DNA of 32,876 bases. Origin: Chloroflexota bacterium (lineage in GTDB: Bacteria; Chloroflexota; Dehalococcoidia; CAUJGQ01). Under the pieces are notes generated by a model. That model saw only the letters and a list, made by a program, of their open reading frames with translations, was not told the DNA's origin and ran no database searches. The DNA lies in contig CAUJGQ010000068.1 in NCBI GenBank assembly GCA_963170165.1, positions 1 through 32,876 of the forward strand, written 5' to 3'. Of this stretch, positions 24,187-31,927 are shown piece by piece. The position numbers and the translations under genes were made by a program. The stretch's first letter is position 1, and every line of letters starts with the position of its first letter.

Positions 24187-27108
24187 ATGCATCCTCGATG
24201 GTCATGGAGCCGTGCGGCGGCGGCTATGTTCGTCCTGGCACTCGCGATGGTTCCCACGCGTGACCTGTCTGCGCAGCCGGCCCGCCCGGATGGTGGCCGC
24301 GTCGCGGATGTGGAACTGGTGCGGCCTGACAACCCACACGATCTGCGGCCGGCGCCGGTGATGAGCGCCGCACAGCGGCTGGACCTTCAGTCCAGGCTGG
24401 CGGCTCGGCGCGAGGCGCAGGCCGGCGGAGGCAGTCCGGCGGCGGCATCGGTCGGGCGCGCGCCGAGCCTGCCGGTGGCCGGCCCGACCTCAGCGCCTGT
24501 AGCAGAGTTGCCTGATGACCTGGTGCAGCCGGTCAACCGGCAGAACCCACTGTCGGCAGGCGGCAGCGGCTCGACGCTGACGGAGCCCGCCACCGCTCAC
24601 AAGGGCGACTACGTCATCTACACCGGCAATACATACGCGTCGTACTCCACCAACCGCGGTGTGAGCTTCACCCAGATGACGATCCCGGCCGGCCCGACCG
24701 GCGCTGAGTTCGAGTGCTGCGACCTGGACGTGATGTACGACCCGGGTACGGACAAGTTCTACTGGATCGTCTTGTACACGGATGGCAGCGTGACGCAAGG
24801 CGCTGTGCGCATCTTCGTTCAGAACCCAGGAGCGACCGGCGCGACGCCGTGGTCTTGCTCGTATACCTACCAGCCTGGCGCGGGTATCATCCCGGACTAT
24901 CCGCACCTGGGTCTGTCCGCGAACTACCTCTACTTCAACACCAACGAGTCCAGCGACTGGAAGATGCGGCGCTACGCGCTGGCGCAGCTGTCGACGTGCG
25001 CGGCTACGCCGGTCTCCACCTTCACGGAGTCGCACAGCACGTATGGCCACCGTGTCACGGTGCCCGCGCGGGTACCGAACGGCGGCACGGCGATGTACTG
25101 GGCGATCATGGATTCGATCTCTGGCAACAGCGCCACCGCGCTCCGCATCTACACCTGGGCCGAGGCGGTAACCGCCACCGGCGTTACCAGTGTGCAGCGC
25201 GCAATCACACCATCTAACCAGGTGAACCCGGATTGCCGTGGCGGCACGGGCAACTTCGACTGGATCGAGCGCACCACCGCCTGGAGCACCAGCGGCTTCC
25301 GCCTGCGCGCGGCCGTCAGCAGCAACCAGATGACGATCGTGTGGAATTCGGCCGCAACCAGCACACTGACGCCGGCTCAGTCGCAGACGCAGGCGCACAT
25401 CCGTGCGGCCCAGTTCGCGCTGAGCGGGTTAGCGTTGACGGCCGAGCCGCACGTCTTCAACAACGACTATTGCTGGGGCTTCCCGCAGATCGCCTACAAC
25501 CAGAGCGACTACCTGGGCATCACGGGCTTCTACGGTGGCCAGGCAGGCGGCGGCGGCACGGCAGCGCAGGGCTTTGTTGGCGTCGACGACGATCTTACCA
25601 GCGGCAACTCATACTCCGTGGCAGCGGCGGTTGCCGGCACTCATAACCGCAGTGACAGCCGGTGGGGCGACTACACCACGGTGGTCCGCAACCAGTCTTG
25701 CCCGAACCTGTGGACGGCATCGACCTTTGCGCTGAACGGCGGCAATGCCACGAGCAATGTCGATGCCCGCTACGTGGAGTTCGGCCGCTCCCGCGACAAC
25801 TGCGTGAGCACGCTGGCTGTCCCCGGCAACTTCCGTCTGGGCACGATCAGCTCATCATCGGTCCAGGTCCTGTGGAACAACACCGCCGAGGAGACGTACT
25901 TCCGGGTGGTGCGCTGGAACAGCGGCGGCTCGTACGTGTACTCTAGCCCGCACCCCGGCCAGGATGTGCTGAGCTACACCTTCGGCGGCCTCACGCCGGG
26001 TGTGCTCTATCACTTCTGGGTGCAGGCCTGCAACGCGGCCCTCTGCAGCGACTGGTCGCCGTCGATCAGCAGCTACGTGCAGCCGACCGCCCCCGGCAAT
26101 TTCCGCAACACCAATGCCACCACATCGCAGATTGACCTGGCGTGGAACGACGCCACCGGCGAGACCGGCTATCAGGTTGTGTGGACGCCTGCGGCCGGCG
26201 GCGCATACACCTACGTGAATCTCGGCGCCGGCGTGACGGGGTGGACGCACACACCGGTGACCGCAAACGCGACGTATTACTACTGGCTGCGCTCGTGCGC
26301 CGGGGCGCTGTGCTCAGCCTGGATGGGCGCGCTGGTGGTGACGGCAGCCGCAACTCCGTCGCTGCCCAGCGGTTTCGGCGTGACCAGCTCCTCGACGTCC
26401 CAGATCGTGCTGGGCTGGGGCGATGTCAGCGGCGAAACCGGATATCAGATCGCCTGGACGGCCGCCAGCCCGATCAGCTACAACTTCGTGAATCTGGCTC
26501 CGAACACGACCTCTTGGACGCACACGCCGGTGACCTCCGGCCAGACCTACTACTACCACATCAAGGCCTGCGCTGGGGCGAACTGCTCTCCGTGGTCAGG
26601 TGGCGTGGTGGGCACAGCTGCAGCGGCGCCGTCCGCTCCGACGGGCTTTACCCGGACCGGCGGCACCAGCACCTCCGCGACGCTGGCCTGGAACGACGTA
26701 TCTGGAGAGACCGGTTACCGTATCGCCTACTGGCGGTCGGGCGCCAGCACCCTGTACTGGAACGTGTCCGCCAACAACACAGGCACTACGGTGACCGGGC
26801 TCACGCCTGGCTACACCTATTACTTCTGGATCCAGGCGTGCACCGGCGCCGCCTGCTCCGGTTGGTCCGGCCCGGTCAGTGGCAGCACCGGCCCGCTGGT
26901 TGGCCGCCCAGATAGTGGTGTGGCGCCGGCCCTACCGCCGGGTGGGAGCCCGCCGCTGCGTGATGCGTCGGGCATCCCGGATGATGTGGATGACCGTGAA
27001 GCCGGCGGTCCGGCCGCGCCACCCGATGATGCGCCACCGCCGCCGCTCCGCCCCGGTTCCCCTCCACCACCGCCGCCGAACGGTGGCCCTGGAGGTGGCC
27101 ATCGCTGA
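24187..27108 (+). CDS. Secreted propeller-like protein with four FN3 repeats (paralogue)
   Basis: 973 aa with the same layout as its left neighbour. Signal peptide to about Ala29 (LSA-Q), then a charged stretch with LQSRLAARREAQAG. A propeller-like domain (about 110-540) has YTGNTYASYS, CCDLDVMYDP (177-186), DYPHLGLS, CRGGTGNFDWIERTTAW and DSRWGDYTTVVR (from 490). Four FN3 repeats (about 545-901) and a 72-residue tail with runs of Pro, Gly and acidic residues follow. ATG has GGGAGGA 5 bp ahead. Long segments are nearly identical to the first protein while others differ, so it is an older tandem duplication with one repeat gained or lost. No anchor is seen; the role is unknown beyond a likely extracellular binding or hydrolytic one. 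Confidence 0.9.
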   Translation: MHPRWSWSRAAAAMFVLALAMVPTRDLSAQPARPDGGRVADVELVRPDNPHDLRPAPVMSAAQRLDLQSRLAARREAQAGGGSPAAASVGRAPSLPVAGPTSAPVAELPDDLVQPVNRQNPLSAGGSGSTLTEPATAHKGDYVIYTGNTYASYSTNRGVSFTQMTIPAGPTGAEFECCDLDVMYDPGTDKFYWIVLYTDGSVTQGAVRIFVQNPGATGATPWSCSYTYQPGAGIIPDYPHLGLSANYLYFNTNESSDWKMRRYALAQLSTCAATPVSTFTESHSTYGHRVTVPARVPNGGTAMYWAIMDSISGNSATALRIYTWAEAVTATGVTSVQRAITPSNQVNPDCRGGTGNFDWIERTTAWSTSGFRLRAAVSSNQMTIVWNSAATSTLTPAQSQTQAHIRAAQFALSGLALTAEPHVFNNDYCWGFPQIAYNQSDYLGITGFYGGQAGGGGTAAQGFVGVDDDLTSGNSYSVAAAVAGTHNRSDSRWGDYTTVVRNQSCPNLWTASTFALNGGNATSNVDARYVEFGRSRDNCVSTLAVPGNFRLGTISSSSVQVLWNNTAEETYFRVVRWNSGGSYVYSSPHPGQDVLSYTFGGLTPGVLYHFWVQACNAALCSDWSPSISSYVQPTAPGNFRNTNATTSQIDLAWNDATGETGYQVVWTPAAGGAYTYVNLGAGVTGWTHTPVTANATYYYWLRSCAGALCSAWMGALVVTAAATPSLPSGFGVTSSSTSQIVLGWGDVSGETGYQIAWTAASPISYNFVNLAPNTTSWTHTPVTSGQTYYYHIKACAGANCSPWSGGVVGTAAAAPSAPTGFTRTGGTSTSATLAWNDVSGETGYRIAYWRSGASTLYWNVSANNTGTTVTGLTPGYTYYFWIQACTGAACSGWSGPVSGSTGPLVGRPDSGVAPALPPGGSPPLRDASGIPDDVDDREAGGPAAPPDDAPPPPLRPGSPPPPPPNGGPGGGHR
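25819..26889 (+). repeat. Four tandem FN3 units with a conserved Cys pair
   Basis: Units begin near 25819, 26086, 26353 and 26626. The Cys pairs are QACNAALCS, RSCAGALCS, KACAGANCS and QACTGAACS. The third unit (PISYNF, YYYHIKACAGANCS) is most like unit 4 of the other protein, which suggests unit-by-unit descent and not independent expansion. Confidence 0.9.
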
Positions 27109-27140
27109 CACCAGGATTGGCCGCGTCTGGTACCGCAGTC

Positions 27141-27175
27141 ACCGGCCCGGAGCGCGTCACACGCTCCGGGCCGGT
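27141..27175. terminator. Bidirectional hairpin between the second FN3 gene and dapB
   Basis: Perfect 14-bp inverted repeat ACCGGCCCGGAGCG / CGCTCCGGGCCGGT with a 7-nt loop, in the 91-bp convergent spacer. It would end transcripts from both sides. Confidence 0.7.
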
Positions 27176-27199
27176 CCACGAGCAGGGGGGAGTGCCGGC

Positions 27200-27994
27200 T
27201 TACGCGAGCCCCATTAGCCGTTCCAGGCCGATGACCAACCCCGGACGTTGCATGACGGCGTGTACCGCCAGAATGACGCCGGGAAGGAACGAGTCACGGC
27301 TTGTGCTGTCGTGACGGATAGTGAGCGTCTGCCCCTGTCCGCCGAACAGCACCTCCTGATGCGCCACCAGGCCAGGCAGGCGCACCGAGTGGATTGTGAT
27401 CCCCTGCTGCTGGCCGCCGCGGGTACCTGGAACTGTCTCCTTCTCGGTGGGTGGGGTGGTGAAGTTGTGACCGTGGGCAGCGGCCATGCCCCGGGCCGTC
27501 GCCAGGGCCGTGCCAGAGGGGGCGTCAATCTTCCTGTCATGATGGAGCTCGATGATTTCCGCGACCTCGAAGAAAGGCGCCGCTACCGCCGCGAAGTGCA
27601 TCATCAGCACTGCGCCCACGGCGAAGTTGGCAGCGATGACCCCCCCGATGCGGTGCTCGTCGCACTGGTCGCCAAGCTGCTGCACAAAGTGCTCCGTCAG
27701 GCCGGTCGTCCCAATCACCGGGCGGACGCCCGCGCGGACGGCGACCGGCGCGATCTGCTGTGTCCACTCGTGGTGGCTGAAGTCCACCATCACATCTGGG
27801 CGCGTAGCGGCGATGATGCCGTTTGCGTCGGCCGAAAGCGGTACCGAGCCGCCGCCCGGCAGCGGCAGCGCGGTCCCCTGAGCGAACTTCTCCAGTACAC
27901 CGACGGGCTGCAGGCCGGATGTGGCGGCGATTCCGCCCAGCATCTCGGTCCCCATCCGGCCGGAGCCCGCGATCAGTACCCGGATGTCAGTCAT
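27200..27994 (-). CDS. dapB: 4-hydroxy-tetrahydrodipicolinate reductase
   Basis: Second step of the DAP/lysine branch, reducing the DapA product with NAD(P)H. 264 aa. Nucleotide-binding GSGRMG (10-15), IGTTGLT near 95-100, and the catalytic ELHHDRKIDAPSGTAL with His151/His152 and Lys155. The ATG at 27994 has a strong GGGAGGGAGG upstream; an earlier in-frame start at 28015 would add 7 residues across that site. It is on the same strand as asd and dapA, but about 6.8 kb away behind two opposite-strand secreted-protein genes, and must use its own promoter. Confidence 0.95.
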   Translation of the reverse strand: MTDIRVLIAGSGRMGTEMLGGIAATSGLQPVGVLEKFAQGTALPLPGGGSVPLSADANGIIAATRPDVMVDFSHHEWTQQIAPVAVRAGVRPVIGTTGLTEHFVQQLGDQCDEHRIGGVIAANFAVGAVLMMHFAAVAAPFFEVAEIIELHHDRKIDAPSGTALATARGMAAAHGHNFTTPPTEKETVPGTRGGQQQGITIHSVRLPGLVAHQEVLFGGQGQTLTIRHDSTSRDSFLPGVILAVHAVMQRPGLVIGLERLMGLA

Positions 27995-28083
27995 GCCCTC
28001 CCTCCCGGCGGCCACGTGTGATGCGAACGGGCACAGCGTAGCATGCCCCCTGGCCCAAGGCTGCGCGCCGCCGCCGGACCGGG

Positions 28084-28089
28084 TATGCT
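28084..28089 (+). promoter_or_regulatory. Possible -10 of the ABM-domain gene
   Basis: TATGCT in the context GGGTATGCTGG, 75 bp upstream of the ATG at 28164, in the 169-bp spacer divergent from dapB. No clear -35. Similar to other TATRCTGG sites in the window. Confidence 0.3.
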
Positions 28090-28163
28090 GGAAGCATCCC
28101 CGCGACGATCCCCGCTACTTCAGCGCGTTCCCGGCCGTGAGCGCCGAGGCGAGAGGGTGAAGC

Positions 28164-28481
28164 ATGGTCATCGCAGTGGGCAGCCGCTCCATTCTTCCTG
28201 GCAAAGAACCGGAGTGGGAGGCGCTGTGGGCGCGGATGCACGCGCTGGCGCGGACCCAGCCGGGCTTTCGTTCTGCCCGGCTGCTGCGCTCCAAGGAGCA
28301 TGGTGGCAAGTACACCATGCTCACGGAGTGGGACACCGAGCACACCTGGGACCGCTTCTATGACCTACCCGAGATGCAGGAGCTGACGCAGCAATCGTTC
28401 AACCTGTTCAAGGGCGCACCGGTTCAGGAGTGGCATCTGACGATCGCCGAGGTAGTGGCGGAGCGCGTTCAGTCGCGTTAG
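28164..28481 (+). CDS. ABM (antibiotic biosynthesis monooxygenase)-like small protein
   Basis: 105-aa ferredoxin-like dimeric alpha/beta-barrel type protein. The pattern SRSILPGKEPEWEALWARMH, then AR-x-QPGF-x-SARLLRS, YTMLTEWDTEHTWDRFY, and a closing beta strand, fits the ABM family, whose members oxidise quinols, degrade heme or have no known reaction. No diagnostic catalytic residue lets me choose. GAGAGGG lies ahead of the ATG. Its stop overlaps the stop of the opposite-strand gene by 4 bp. Confidence 0.8.
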   Translation: MVIAVGSRSILPGKEPEWEALWARMHALARTQPGFRSARLLRSKEHGGKYTMLTEWDTEHTWDRFYDLPEMQELTQQSFNLFKGAPVQEWHLTIAEVVAERVQSR

Positions 28482-29836
28482 GCGGGCTCCGGCGTGGCCG
28501 GCTCTGCGCTGCCATCCTCCGGCGGAGGGAGCACCAGCAGACCGGTGCTGTCGAGTATCAGGTCACGCAGCCGGCGGTGCTCGTTCAGCAGTTCCGACGC
28601 CAGTGCCCGTTGGGATAGCTCGAACAATTGCGGCCCCGTGACAATCGCGTAGCCGGCGTGTTCGCACGCCACCCGCAAGGCGCGGGTCATCTGGTCGTCG
28701 CGCCGCTCCGGGCTGGTGCGGCGGTGACCATTGATGAAGACGATGCCCTTCTTCGGCTCGCCGGTCTCGATCAGGTCTGCTTCCTGCCGCCGCTGCAGCC
28801 GCACGTAGACGTCTTCGTTGACCTGCTCCTCGGCGGCATCGACCTCGAAGAAGGCGGTGCGGCCGTCGGCGTACAGCGTGCCTGGCTTGTCCACATCGTC
28901 ATCGAGCATGAACCGGAGCGTGCGCAAGGCGTTCCTGACGGCCGGCTCGAAGTCCGCCTTGCCCTCGGTCCAGAGCAAGCGACGCATGCCCGCCAGTTCC
29001 GCGGTTTGCTCCTGGGCGCGCGACAGCCGTTGTTGCGCCGCATCGAGCGCCGCGCGGGCATCGCGCTCCTCCTGTTCGCGCTCCTCCAATCCGGGTAGGG
29101 TGAAGCCGCTGGTCCAGCGCGGCGCGTCGGTTTCGCTGTCACCATGGCGGGCGCGCTTGACCGCTTGGACGATGTGCGCTGCCAGCTCGAAGCGGGGCTC
29201 GCCCTGCGGCACATCCTCTAACGCAGGTAGCAGCACCAGCCGGCCGGGGCCAATGCGGAACTCGGCAGCGATTGCGGCGCCGCCATCGCTGCGCATCAAC
29301 ACCTTGCCGTGCTCCGGGAACGCCGGAGAGCGGTCGGAGATGTATGCCCGGTAGGTGAACCAGCTCTTGAAGCGGTCTACCAGCCTGGTCAGCGCGTGCG
29401 TATGCTCTACCGGCGCCACCACGCGGCCGTCGGCCGGCATGATCTGGGGCGGGCGGTAACTGACGCCCGGCGGCGCCGGCAGCCAGGAGTAGCGATCATA
29501 GCCGGGCTCACCCAGGACGTGCGGGTGGGGCACATTTGGGCGCAGCAGGACCACCAGCAGCTTACCTGCCGCCAGCAGCCGCTCGGCCTCATCCCGTCGC
29601 CGGCGCAGGTGGTCTGCCAGGCCGGTAACGAACGGCCCGGAGGGCTCATTCAGCACGGGCTGGCCGGCGGCGGTGTGGTGGTCGGCTGTCCGCGCCAGCA
29701 CCTCTTCAACGACGGCCGAAACGGCGGCAGACTCCACCACGACGGCGTCGTAGTCGAAGAAGGACGGGGCGCTGATGAAGCTGTAGTTGTCGATTTGCGG
29801 ATTGGGCAGGGGAAAGCCGATGACGAGCACACGCAT
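28478..29836 (-). CDS. Unrecognised protein with coiled coil and possible nuclease-like domain
   Basis: 452 aa, not recognised. The N-terminal part (1-230) is alpha/beta with MRVLVIGFPL, KLLVVLLRP and RLVLLPALEDV strands, a little like class I amidotransferase-like folds but without a Cys-His pair I can see. Residues 248-286 are a Glu/Arg/Gln-rich coiled coil. Residues 293-410 (FEPAVRNALRTLRF, LYADGRTAFFEVDA, KKGIVFINGHR, GPQLFELSQRAL) have the helix-strand layout of restriction-endonuclease-like domains, with E297, D324 and E331, but the usual Lys after E-x is Asp333, so it may be inactive. The acidic Pro-rich C-terminus is probably disordered. No membrane segment. It follows the nucleotidyltransferase gene by 42 bp on the same strand. 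Confidence 0.7.
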   Translation of the reverse strand: MRVLVIGFPLPNPQIDNYSFISAPSFFDYDAVVVESAAVSAVVEEVLARTADHHTAAGQPVLNEPSGPFVTGLADHLRRRRDEAERLLAAGKLLVVLLRPNVPHPHVLGEPGYDRYSWLPAPPGVSYRPPQIMPADGRVVAPVEHTHALTRLVDRFKSWFTYRAYISDRSPAFPEHGKVLMRSDGGAAIAAEFRIGPGRLVLLPALEDVPQGEPRFELAAHIVQAVKRARHGDSETDAPRWTSGFTLPGLEEREQEERDARAALDAAQQRLSRAQEQTAELAGMRRLLWTEGKADFEPAVRNALRTLRFMLDDDVDKPGTLYADGRTAFFEVDAAEEQVNEDVYVRLQRRQEADLIETGEPKKGIVFINGHRRTSPERRDDQMTRALRVACEHAGYAIVTGPQLFELSQRALASELLNEHRRLRDLILDSTGLLVLPPPEDGSAEPATPEPA

Positions 29837-29878
29837 ACCGGTAGGGTGAAACGCCTCCCGGTTTCGGTCAAGGGCTGC

Positions 29879-30883
29879 TCAGGCCGTGACGGATGAATGA
29901 TCGCTGATGTTGAGTTCGCTCGCCTTGCCTGTCGCCGTCGCTTCATCGCCGACGAGGCTGTTGGCCAGGTGCAGCCCGTCGATGAGTGCGTTGCGGCCGA
30001 CGATGGATTGGCGCACGACGCTACGGCGAATGACCGCCCCCTCACCGATGCTGACATACGGCCCGATGATACTCTCGGTGACGGTCGCGGTAGCGGGCAG
30101 ATACACTGGCGGGATGATCACGCTGTGATCCTGCGCCCCTTCCACCAGCGCGTTGCGGTCGAGCAGGTAGTTCAGTGCCTGGAAGGGCGGGCCGGCGCTG
30201 CCGAGGATCGCCTCGATGGTGCCGGTGTCCTGCCACACCGTCGCCTCCTGGGCGTGCAGCTCGGCGCCGTCATCCACCATCACCTGGGCGGCATCGGCCA
30301 GGTAGAATTCGCCACCCTTGGACAGGTTGCGTTCCATCAGGGAGCGAATGGCGCCGAACAGCTTTGCCGGCTGATTGATGACATAAATGCCGGCGATTGC
30401 GTCGTGTGACACCGCTTCCTTCGGTTTCTCCACGAACCTGCTGATGCGTCCTGCTTCCGAGACCACAACGCCGAAGCGTTCCGGGTCCTCCACATAATGC
30501 GTGAGAATCACGCCGTCGCCCGGCGCCTGTCGCAGAGTCTCGAGATCCGCCTCAAACAACGTATCGATGAACATGATCAGCAGCGGTCCGTGCACGTGTG
30601 GCTCAGCCAGCGCCACCGCGTGCGCCTGGCCGCGAGCCTGCTCCTGGACCAGGTAGACCGACTTGAGTCCGGGATAGGTCTGCTCGACGAATTCACGCAC
30701 CTGCTGGCCGTGAGCGCCCGGGTTGGTGATGAAGATGAACTCCTCCGGCTCCAGCGGCATCAGGTAATCCATGATGTGCTGGAGCACCGGCCGGCCCGCG
30801 ACGGTCATCAATGGCTTTGGGCGGACGTGTGTGTGTGGCCGGACGCGTGTGCCGCGGCCGCCCATCGGAAACAGGATCTGCAT
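29879..30883 (-). CDS. Sugar-phosphate nucleotidyltransferase with beta-helix C-terminus
   Basis: 334-aa enzyme that makes NDP-sugars, close to the glucose-1-phosphate thymidylyltransferase/GlmU-like group. Signature GGRGTRVRPHT (8-18) followed by RPKPL with Lys23; metal Asp107 in MFIDTLF; FVEKPKE with Lys153. From about 252 onward hexapeptide-type repeats (VIIPPVYLP, SIIGPYVSIGEGAVI, SIVGRNALI) form a left-handed beta-helix, as in long bacterial nucleotidyltransferases. ATG at 30883 has GGGAGC upstream; the reading from 30931 is too long. The nucleotide and sugar are undetermined. It follows the permease genes by 78 bp in the same direction; a direct link to them is not obvious. Confidence 0.9.
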   Translation of the reverse strand: MQILFPMGGRGTRVRPHTHVRPKPLMTVAGRPVLQHIMDYLMPLEPEEFIFITNPGAHGQQVREFVEQTYPGLKSVYLVQEQARGQAHAVALAEPHVHGPLLIMFIDTLFEADLETLRQAPGDGVILTHYVEDPERFGVVVSEAGRISRFVEKPKEAVSHDAIAGIYVINQPAKLFGAIRSLMERNLSKGGEFYLADAAQVMVDDGAELHAQEATVWQDTGTIEAILGSAGPPFQALNYLLDRNALVEGAQDHSVIIPPVYLPATATVTESIIGPYVSIGEGAVIRRSVVRQSIVGRNALIDGLHLANSLVGDEATATGKASELNISDHSSVTA

Positions 30884-30961
30884 CAGAAGCTCCCAGCGCG
30901 TGGCCTGGTTGGTGATGGCTGTGATCACCATACGGTTCCGTACCGAAGGCAGGCAACGCGC

Positions 30962-31885
30962 TTAGCGCATCCGTCCCATCCCACCGCGCAGGCGCGGGTC
31001 GAGCCGGTCGCGCAGCGCGTCGCCAAACATGTTGATGGAGAACACCACCAGGCTCAGGGCGGCGGCGGGCGCTAGCAAGATCCACGGCGCCGCGATCATG
31101 TACACCCGGCCCTCGGCACTCATCATTCCGCCCCATGTTGGCGTGGTTGGCGGGACGCCGTAGCCCAAGAACGACAGCGCCGCCTCGGCCAGAATCGCCC
31201 CGCCGAACTGCACGGTGGCGACGATAATCACCGGTGGGATGATGTTGGGGACCACATGGCGCAGCATCACCCGCAGATCGACGGCGCCCAGCACCTTGGC
31301 CGCCTCGATGAAGGGGTTGGCCAGCACGCCGAGCGTCGCGCTGCGGACGACCCGAGAAGTCGTGATTGATGAGCGAAAGGCCAGCGCCAGCACGACGTTG
31401 GTGATTGATGGACCGAGGATCACCATCACCGAGATCAGCAGGATGAGCGATGGCACGGCCTGAATCGTATCCACTACCCGTTGAATGAGGTAGTCGACCC
31501 AGCTGCCGAAGTAGGCGCTGACCACACCGATGATAGTGGCAAGCAGAATCGCGGCCACAGTGGCGCCGATGCCGACATACAGCGAGATGCGCGTGCCGTA
31601 GATCACCCGTGAGAAGACGTCCCGGCCGAACTGGTCAGTGCCGAGCAGGTGCCCATCTTCACCCGGCGAACGGAGCGCCTCGCGCTGATTGGTGGCGACG
31701 GGGTCATATGGAGCGATCAGCGGCGCAAAGATGGCCAGCAGGATAGCAAGTAATAGCACCGCTGCGCCTGCCGCCCCCAACGGCTTGGCACGGGCGAAGG
31801 CGATGACGTCGCCACCCATCCGGCGCATCCCGCTGCCGGCGGCGGGGAAGCCGCTGGGAGCGATGATCGTCTGACCTGCTGCCAT
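30962..31885 (-). CDS. Peptide/nickel-type ABC transporter permease (DppC-like)
   Basis: Inner-membrane permease of a dipeptide/oligopeptide ABC importer, 307 aa. The N-terminal cytoplasmic part and first helix (AAGAAVLLLAILLAIFAPLIAPYDP) are followed by LLGTDQFGRDVFSRVIYGTRIS, the signature of DppC proteins. Five further hydrophobic helices include a loop EAAKVLGAVDLRVMLRHVVPN that docks on the ATPase. GGAG lies ahead of the ATG. It is 42 bp downstream of the DppB-like partner. The substrate-binding and ATPase genes are not in the window, probably to the right. Confidence 0.94.
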   Translation of the reverse strand: MAAGQTIIAPSGFPAAGSGMRRMGGDVIAFARAKPLGAAGAAVLLLAILLAIFAPLIAPYDPVATNQREALRSPGEDGHLLGTDQFGRDVFSRVIYGTRISLYVGIGATVAAILLATIIGVVSAYFGSWVDYLIQRVVDTIQAVPSLILLISVMVILGPSITNVVLALAFRSSITTSRVVRSATLGVLANPFIEAAKVLGAVDLRVMLRHVVPNIIPPVIIVATVQFGGAILAEAALSFLGYGVPPTTPTWGGMMSAEGRVYMIAAPWILLAPAAALSLVVFSINMFGDALRDRLDPRLRGGMGRMR

Positions 31886-31927
31886 GGCCCGGCTCCTTCA
31901 GCTACAGGGCGCGCCGCCGGCCACCTG

